This document shows positions 60,276 through 64,000 of a stretch of DNA of 64,000 nucleotides, one piece after another. The stretch is from contig NZ_VLLG01000004.1 of NCBI RefSeq assembly GCF_007830125.1, positions 418,386-482,385 on the forward strand. Reading direction: 5' to 3'. The first letter of the stretch is position 1, and each line of letters starts with the position of its first letter. Source of the DNA: Chitinophaga japonensis (GTDB lineage Bacteria; Bacteroidota; Bacteroidia; Chitinophagales; Chitinophagaceae). The notes beneath the pieces are model-generated. The model was not told the DNA's origin. It was given only the letters and a program-made list of their open reading frames with translations, and did not search any database. The translations under genes were made by a program, and so were the position numbers.

Positions 60276-60545
60276 TTATGCGTTCAGCATGGATTGGGCT
60301 TTCATAATAGCCTCATGCTTACTGCATTTTTCCAGCAGCTGGATAAACTGTAGCTGGTCGCCTGTGCCGGCGCTGCAGTTGGAAGAAAAACAGCAAAATG
60401 TATCTGTCTTGGGGTACAACTGCAGGCTCGGCGTCTTATCCGCATGGAACGGGCAGAGCAGCCGGTTATAACGGTCCGGCTTTAAACCGTAATGCGCGGC
60501 CACTTCCAGGATAGATAACTGCTGTTTGATCTCCTTGATCTCCAT
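60276..60545 (-). CDS. CHC2 zinc-finger primase fragment
   Basis: 89 residues: a complete CHC2 zinc finger of DnaG-type primases (LLCPFHADKTPSLQLYPKTD then FCCFSSNCSAG with its Cys/His ligands). In related elements this domain is fused to the TOPRIM domain. Here the frames overlap by about 30 bases (60276-60308) and differ by one, pointing to a frameshift or to translational coupling. The start lies beside a putative operator. Confidence 0.82.
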   Translation of the reverse strand: MEIKEIKQQLSILEVAAHYGLKPDRYNRLLCPFHADKTPSLQLYPKTDTFCCFSSNCSAGTGDQLQFIQLLEKCSKHEAIMKAQSMLNA

Positions 60546-60566
60546 TGTGGAAAAATTTTTTACTAC

Positions 60567-60653
60567 TACCTATTGGTCGCAAATGCAACGCATCCATCTT
60601 TACAAACCAAGTTTTATACGTTTTGATTAATACCTATAGGTAGAGTATTTTTG
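60567..60653. promoter_or_regulatory. Operators and promoter between primase and repressor genes
   Basis: A perfect 12-base palindrome TACCTATAGGTA (60631-60642) lies four bases before a TATTTTTG -7 box (60646-60653) of the repressor gene. A second, imperfect copy TACCTATTGGTC (60567-60578) lies near the start region of the divergent primase genes. The arrangement fits autoregulation by the XRE protein. Confidence 0.6.
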
Positions 60654-60694
60654 CATAAACCCGTCAAAATGGGTCTATTTTAATACGTTTCAGT

Positions 60695-61030
60695 ATGACC
60701 ATTGGAGAACATATTATGCTGCTGCGCAAGCAAAAAGGCTTATCCCAGGCCGATCTAGGTAAACAGATTGGCACTTCCGGGGACATTATTGGCCGCTATG
60801 AACGCAACATCATGACCCCATCCATTGAGGTCATTATCAAAATTGCGGACGCCCTGGCGGTGTCTATTGATTACCTGGTAGGTAAAACTAACCTGGTATT
60901 GGATAAAACCACTTTAAAACGACTGGAAGATATTAACGCTTTACCTGGTGAGGCCAAAGATTATATCCTTAACCATATTGATATTATGATCAGGGACTTT
61001 AAAAACAAAAAAACGTATAGCCATAAATGA
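60695..61030 (+). CDS. XRE-family repressor
   Basis: 111 residues. Helix-turn-helix at about 5-60 (IMLLRKQKGLSQADLGKQIG, DIIGRYERNIMTPSIEVIIK) and an IDYLVGKT linker typical of lambda/SinR-type regulators; a short helical C-terminal part likely dimerises. The only plus-strand gene of the element and divergent from its primase operon, the normal place of an element repressor. Confidence 0.85.
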   Translation: MTIGEHIMLLRKQKGLSQADLGKQIGTSGDIIGRYERNIMTPSIEVIIKIADALAVSIDYLVGKTNLVLDKTTLKRLEDINALPGEAKDYILNHIDIMIRDFKNKKTYSHK

Positions 61031-61034
61031 TAAA

Positions 61035-61058
61035 AGCCGCAGACTAACGCCTGCGGCT
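61035..61058 (-). terminator. Terminator after the resident immunity gene
   Basis: Stem AGCCGCAG with its complement and an 8-base loop. On the minus strand it is followed by TTTTATCA. It marks the end of the resident rhs-immunity unit and the edge of the element. Confidence 0.7.
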
Positions 61059-61078
61059 GCCTATAAATATTACAACTG

Positions 61079-61411
61079 TTAGCTATTGATGTTCCCCGAT
61101 ATTATAGTCTTCCAAAGTGAACTTACTACTACATCAAGTTCATCCTGATTACTCCAATATTCAGATATTATACCATAATCATTATACTTTGATATATTGA
61201 ACCCCTCTTCAATATCGTTATACCATATTACCGATTTCCCAATCAAAGCAACAACCCAAAAGCCGCCACCTTCTGTGCCGTAAGTTGCTTCTTCCCATTT
61301 TTCAGGATTGATTTTTATTGCAAACCAAAAACGCTGTAGCCCTCCCACTTGAGCTTTCTCAAATTCTAATATTTTAGTATTTAACTCATCATAAGAAATA
61401 GGTGTCCACAT
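61079..61411 (-). CDS. Immunity protein of the resident Rhs toxin
   Basis: 110 residues, soluble, with ESYDEL-type N-terminus and the segment VIWYNDIEEGFNIS then YWSNQDEL, a pattern seen in a common family of small immunity proteins. Begins 27 bases after the rhs stop. Function inferred from position and resemblance. Confidence 0.65.
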   Translation of the reverse strand: MWTPISYDELNTKILEFEKAQVGGLQRFWFAIKINPEKWEEATYGTEGGGFWVVALIGKSVIWYNDIEEGFNISKYNDYGIISEYWSNQDELDVVVSSLWKTIISGNINS

Positions 61412-61438
61412 ATCCTTAATTTTTCAATTTTAATCACA

Positions 61439-64000
61439 TTAACGATTTTGTTGTACCCATGGTAAATATCTCTGATAATCTACATTAAGCGGTTGCTGGT
61501 TACCACGTTGCATTGTGCCACCCGTAGGATTTTCAACATAAGGATGTTGGTGTGGATTAGTATGTTGATTAGGCCGGCCATGATCTGTAAAGTCAATATC
61601 TTTAACAGGTCTTCCATTCTGGTCAAACTCCCGGGCCTGATTATAAGTACCGTTCCGTCCTTCTCTTGAACCAAGTTGTGTATGTGGCCCCGTGGCTGCA
61701 GGGTCGGGAGCTGGCTCTCCACCAGATGTACGGGGTAATTCGCCTGGAGATTGATACTCTCCTATGTTGACTCTACCATTTTGCGAAGCAAAATTTGCAG
61801 TTCCATTCCCATTCAATACTGTTCCAATTGCAGAGATTACTAGACCGCCCAGTGCAACCGGTGCACTAACTTCTGTTGCCAGGGCGCCGCTCGCTACGGT
61901 TACTGTTACAGCTGATGCCGCCACCCCAGCACCACCCACTTGAGCACTCCGACCACCTAACATAGCTCCAACATCTGCCACATCCAGCCCTGTGTTCCAA
62001 CCAGACGCAATAGATGGATCTGAAATATTACCAGCAACAGCAGCCCTAAAACCAATTCCACTTAGATTATCAACTGTACCTATAACAGCTCCACCAACAC
62101 CACCCGCCAAAGCTTTACCCGCCTTTTTAACATCGTTCCAGGTAGGCCAGGGTCCGCCTGGCATCATACCATCCGGGTCAATAAATCTTATCGGGTTATC
62201 AAAGGCATAAACATAGGGACTCCATCTACGCATCTGATCAGCTAGCGGGTCTATTACATGCCATACCCCCAACTGCTGATCATACATTCTCGCCCCATAA
62301 TCATACCACTCTAACCCGCTGCCATCGCTGAACTCCTGGTTCTGTAGCTCTTTACCATTGTATTTATACCGGTTAATCAACCTGGCTGGTAATGATTGAC
62401 TACTTATCCCCGCCATCGTCAACCCAAACGGATAATAATGCGTCTCCTCCAGTAAAGGCCCTTGTATGGTATTCACCACTACATTATCAAAGAACACATC
62501 CTGCTGGGTTTCATTGCTCGTATACACGTGCAGGAAACCACTCTTTGCCACCGGCATCTTCTCTACCACCAGGGTCTGCAGCTCATCCGGCGTGGCTTTC
62601 ACCTGCCGTACACCACTGTTCTCCTCCACTAAGTTAAACTGGTCATCGAATAAAACAAAATTCAGGTAGGCACGGGGTTTATCCTGCGGTCCTTTGTTGT
62701 CCGGGTCCTTCTCCTTCAGGCGTTGATAATCATTGCCGGAAAGGTTCCGGAAGGGAGATAGCTGCTCCGCCTGGCGGGCAGCATGGGACGCATTGCCGGT
62801 GTTTTCACCCCCAAATGCCTGTAACAGGCTGGCTACCATATCTTCCGGGGTAACGGACTTATTATCCTTTGGACCGGTGGATTTGTAGAAAGCCCTGGCC
62901 CCTACCTGGATCGTATCGCCAGCCATGACCCTGAGCACCAGGGATGGGCCGATCTTCTTACCACCGCTCTTTGCGTTCAGCCTGGCGACAAATTCGTTCT
63001 TGGGGGTAGTCTCATCCTGCGGGTAACCTACCGGCCTGGCGGTACGGGTCTCCTCCACGTTGCTGAACAGGGCGGCTTCTGTAGCAGCACTCTCTGTTTC
63101 CATGGTGGCCGTGTACATGTCAAAGCTGGTCTGCGTGGTCAGCACGGTGCGGACATTACCCAGGTGGTCTTTCAGGAAGTAATCGTATACATATTGTTGC
63201 AACTGCCCGTTGTTGAATACCGGCCGGATACGGCCCTCTTCATGGCTGATCAACTCCAGTTGGTTGTTGCTGTATACGAAGCTGCCCATGTAGTCCGTGG
63301 TGGTGATCTTCGGAGTACTGCCGGTATTATCGGTAACCGTCTTTTTCAGCTTATTGCCGGCAGCATCATACTGGTACCGGATACTGCCCTTACCGCTGAT
63401 GGTGATCAGCTCCGGCAGGTTCAGGTGGTTGTAGGTGATGGCCGTAATGTTCTTGTTCAAATCTTTAGTAAGGTTCCCGTTGGCGTCATAATCGTAATCA
63501 TCGCCGGTGTTCGTACCGTTAATGAAGTCGCCCAATTTGGCGGTGGCGGTGTTAACGCCGCCATCGCCTACCACCCGCAGCTTGTTGCTGGCTTCACTGG
63601 TCTCTTTATAACCATAGCTCAACTGGTCAATAGTGGAGATAGCCGTGCCTATCATCCCCTTCTGGGTCATGGTTTTAATGTTGCCATTGGGATCGTAGGT
63701 CAGGTTGCTGACAGAAAAGTCTTCCGTGGCATTGCTGGTAACGGTCCAGTCGCTGCCAGTCCGACGCCGGAAATCGGCTTTCGTAAGCCGGTTGACATTG
63801 TCATAGCTGTAACCGTAGACACGGGGAATATTGTCATTGCGCCCTCTCCATTTGATCCCGGCAATGTTACCGTTATACTGGTTGGCACTGAAGCCATAGT
63901 CATAGTTCAGCACCTGGCCAAACCACCTTGCCGTAGATGTGCTGCTGCCGTCATTTACATAATCCTTGTTGATACCCTGCAGCCAGCCCCGGATGTTGTA
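61439..64000 (-). CDS. Rhs-repeat polymorphic toxin, C-terminal 853 residues
   Basis: Frame open at the window edge, so the N-terminus lies beyond 64000. YD/RHS repeats (YSYDNVNRLTKADF, YDANGNLTKDLNKN, YQYDAAGNKLKKTV), a bridge with YYPFGLTMAGISSQSL, the RHS core (YKYNGKELQN, YGARMYDQQLGVWHVIDPLA, NPIRFIDPDG), then a hydrophobic region and a 90-residue tip. The tip holds REFDQNGRPVKDIDFTDHG, NQHTNPHQHPYVENPTGGT, a histidine-rich nuclease-like pattern resembling polymorphic toxin type 24. Its core subtype differs from that of the two orphan tips. Confidence 0.88.
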   Translation of the reverse strand, partial: YNIRGWLQGINKDYVNDGSSTSTARWFGQVLNYDYGFSANQYNGNIAGIKWRGRNDNIPRVYGYSYDNVNRLTKADFRRRTGSDWTVTSNATEDFSVSNLTYDPNGNIKTMTQKGMIGTAISTIDQLSYGYKETSEASNKLRVVGDGGVNTATAKLGDFINGTNTGDDYDYDANGNLTKDLNKNITAITYNHLNLPELITISGKGSIRYQYDAAGNKLKKTVTDNTGSTPKITTTDYMGSFVYSNNQLELISHEEGRIRPVFNNGQLQQYVYDYFLKDHLGNVRTVLTTQTSFDMYTATMETESAATEAALFSNVEETRTARPVGYPQDETTPKNEFVARLNAKSGGKKIGPSLVLRVMAGDTIQVGARAFYKSTGPKDNKSVTPEDMVASLLQAFGGENTGNASHAARQAEQLSPFRNLSGNDYQRLKEKDPDNKGPQDKPRAYLNFVLFDDQFNLVEENSGVRQVKATPDELQTLVVEKMPVAKSGFLHVYTSNETQQDVFFDNVVVNTIQGPLLEETHYYPFGLTMAGISSQSLPARLINRYKYNGKELQNQEFSDGSGLEWYDYGARMYDQQLGVWHVIDPLADQMRRWSPYVYAFDNPIRFIDPDGMMPGGPWPTWNDVKKAGKALAGGVGGAVIGTVDNLSGIGFRAAVAGNISDPSIASGWNTGLDVADVGAMLGGRSAQVGGAGVAASAVTVTVASGALATEVSAPVALGGLVISAIGTVLNGNGTANFASQNGRVNIGEYQSPGELPRTSGGEPAPDPAATGPHTQLGSREGRNGTYNQAREFDQNGRPVKDIDFTDHGRPNQHTNPHQHPYVENPTGGTMQRGNQQPLNVDYQRYLPWVQQNR

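Noticed and set aside
53911..61030. Complete prophage
   Set aside because: There are recombinases, a primase and a repressor but no capsid, tail, terminase or lysis genes, so it is called a mobile element only.

Overview
The window is a piece of chromosome from a member of the Bacteroidota, most likely a Chitinophaga-like member of the Chitinophagaceae. The signs are a SusC/SusD nutrient-uptake operon, Bacteroidota-only families (DUF3276, DUF4302, the zinc metallohydrolase lipoprotein that travels with SusC/D, the DUF4142 family), TAnnTTTG promoter boxes, and moderately high GC housekeeping genes separated by AT-rich spacers. The assignment below the phylum level is inference.

Positions 1-49,750 are chromosomal backbone. 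They hold a urease operon (ureA-ureB-ureC, minus strand, ureC cut by the window edge); a secreted metallophosphoesterase; a five-gene SusC/SusD operon (5,448-13,348); a GH5 glycosidase with a CBM6-like tail; a diheme cytochrome; gyrA; a saccharopine-dehydrogenase-like protein; a sirtuin; a PAP2 phosphatase; pruA; prfB (expressed by +1 frameshifting at an unusual CTT TAA C site); a TspO-like membrane protein; pgi; a pair of double-glycine-leader peptides; a PUR-domain protein; an ABC exporter; purC; an amidohydrolase lipoprotein; two secreted TonB-C paralogues; a DnaQ/GIY-YIG fusion nuclease; YceI; a DUF4142 lipoprotein; an esterase; an HD protein; a phytase/TonB-receptor/TPR-HTH regulator group; and a DUF2157 membrane pair.

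Positions 49,800-64,000 are accessory DNA built around an Rhs polymorphic toxin locus. The 3' part of a full-length rhs gene with its toxin tip and immunity gene (61,079-64,000) is followed, in the same direction, by a mobile element of about 7 kb: an XRE repressor with palindromic operators, a CHC2 zinc finger split from a TOPRIM/ATPase primase, two tandem tyrosine recombinases (one with degenerate catalytic residues and an in-frame amber codon), short repeats next to the recombinases, and a GC-rich non-coding stretch ending in decayed tRNA-like sequences. Beyond it lie two promoterless orphan Rhs tips, each followed 3 bases later by a candidate immunity gene. A block of about 235 bp in the first orphan repeats the resident rhs gene almost exactly, which points to tip displacement by recombination.

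A second signal spans the backbone. Many intergenic spacers hold long imperfect inverted repeats with low-complexity arms of several sequence families (AATTATTAATT; TTTACATTTGAAATT; GGAATTTGGGATTT; AGGGAAAAAGG; AATGTGCGGATG). The two-armed copies abut, or even supply, the stop codon of a gene, and none sits between divergent genes. Members of a family share parts of their loop core. They resemble a set of 3'-end-associated repeat elements.
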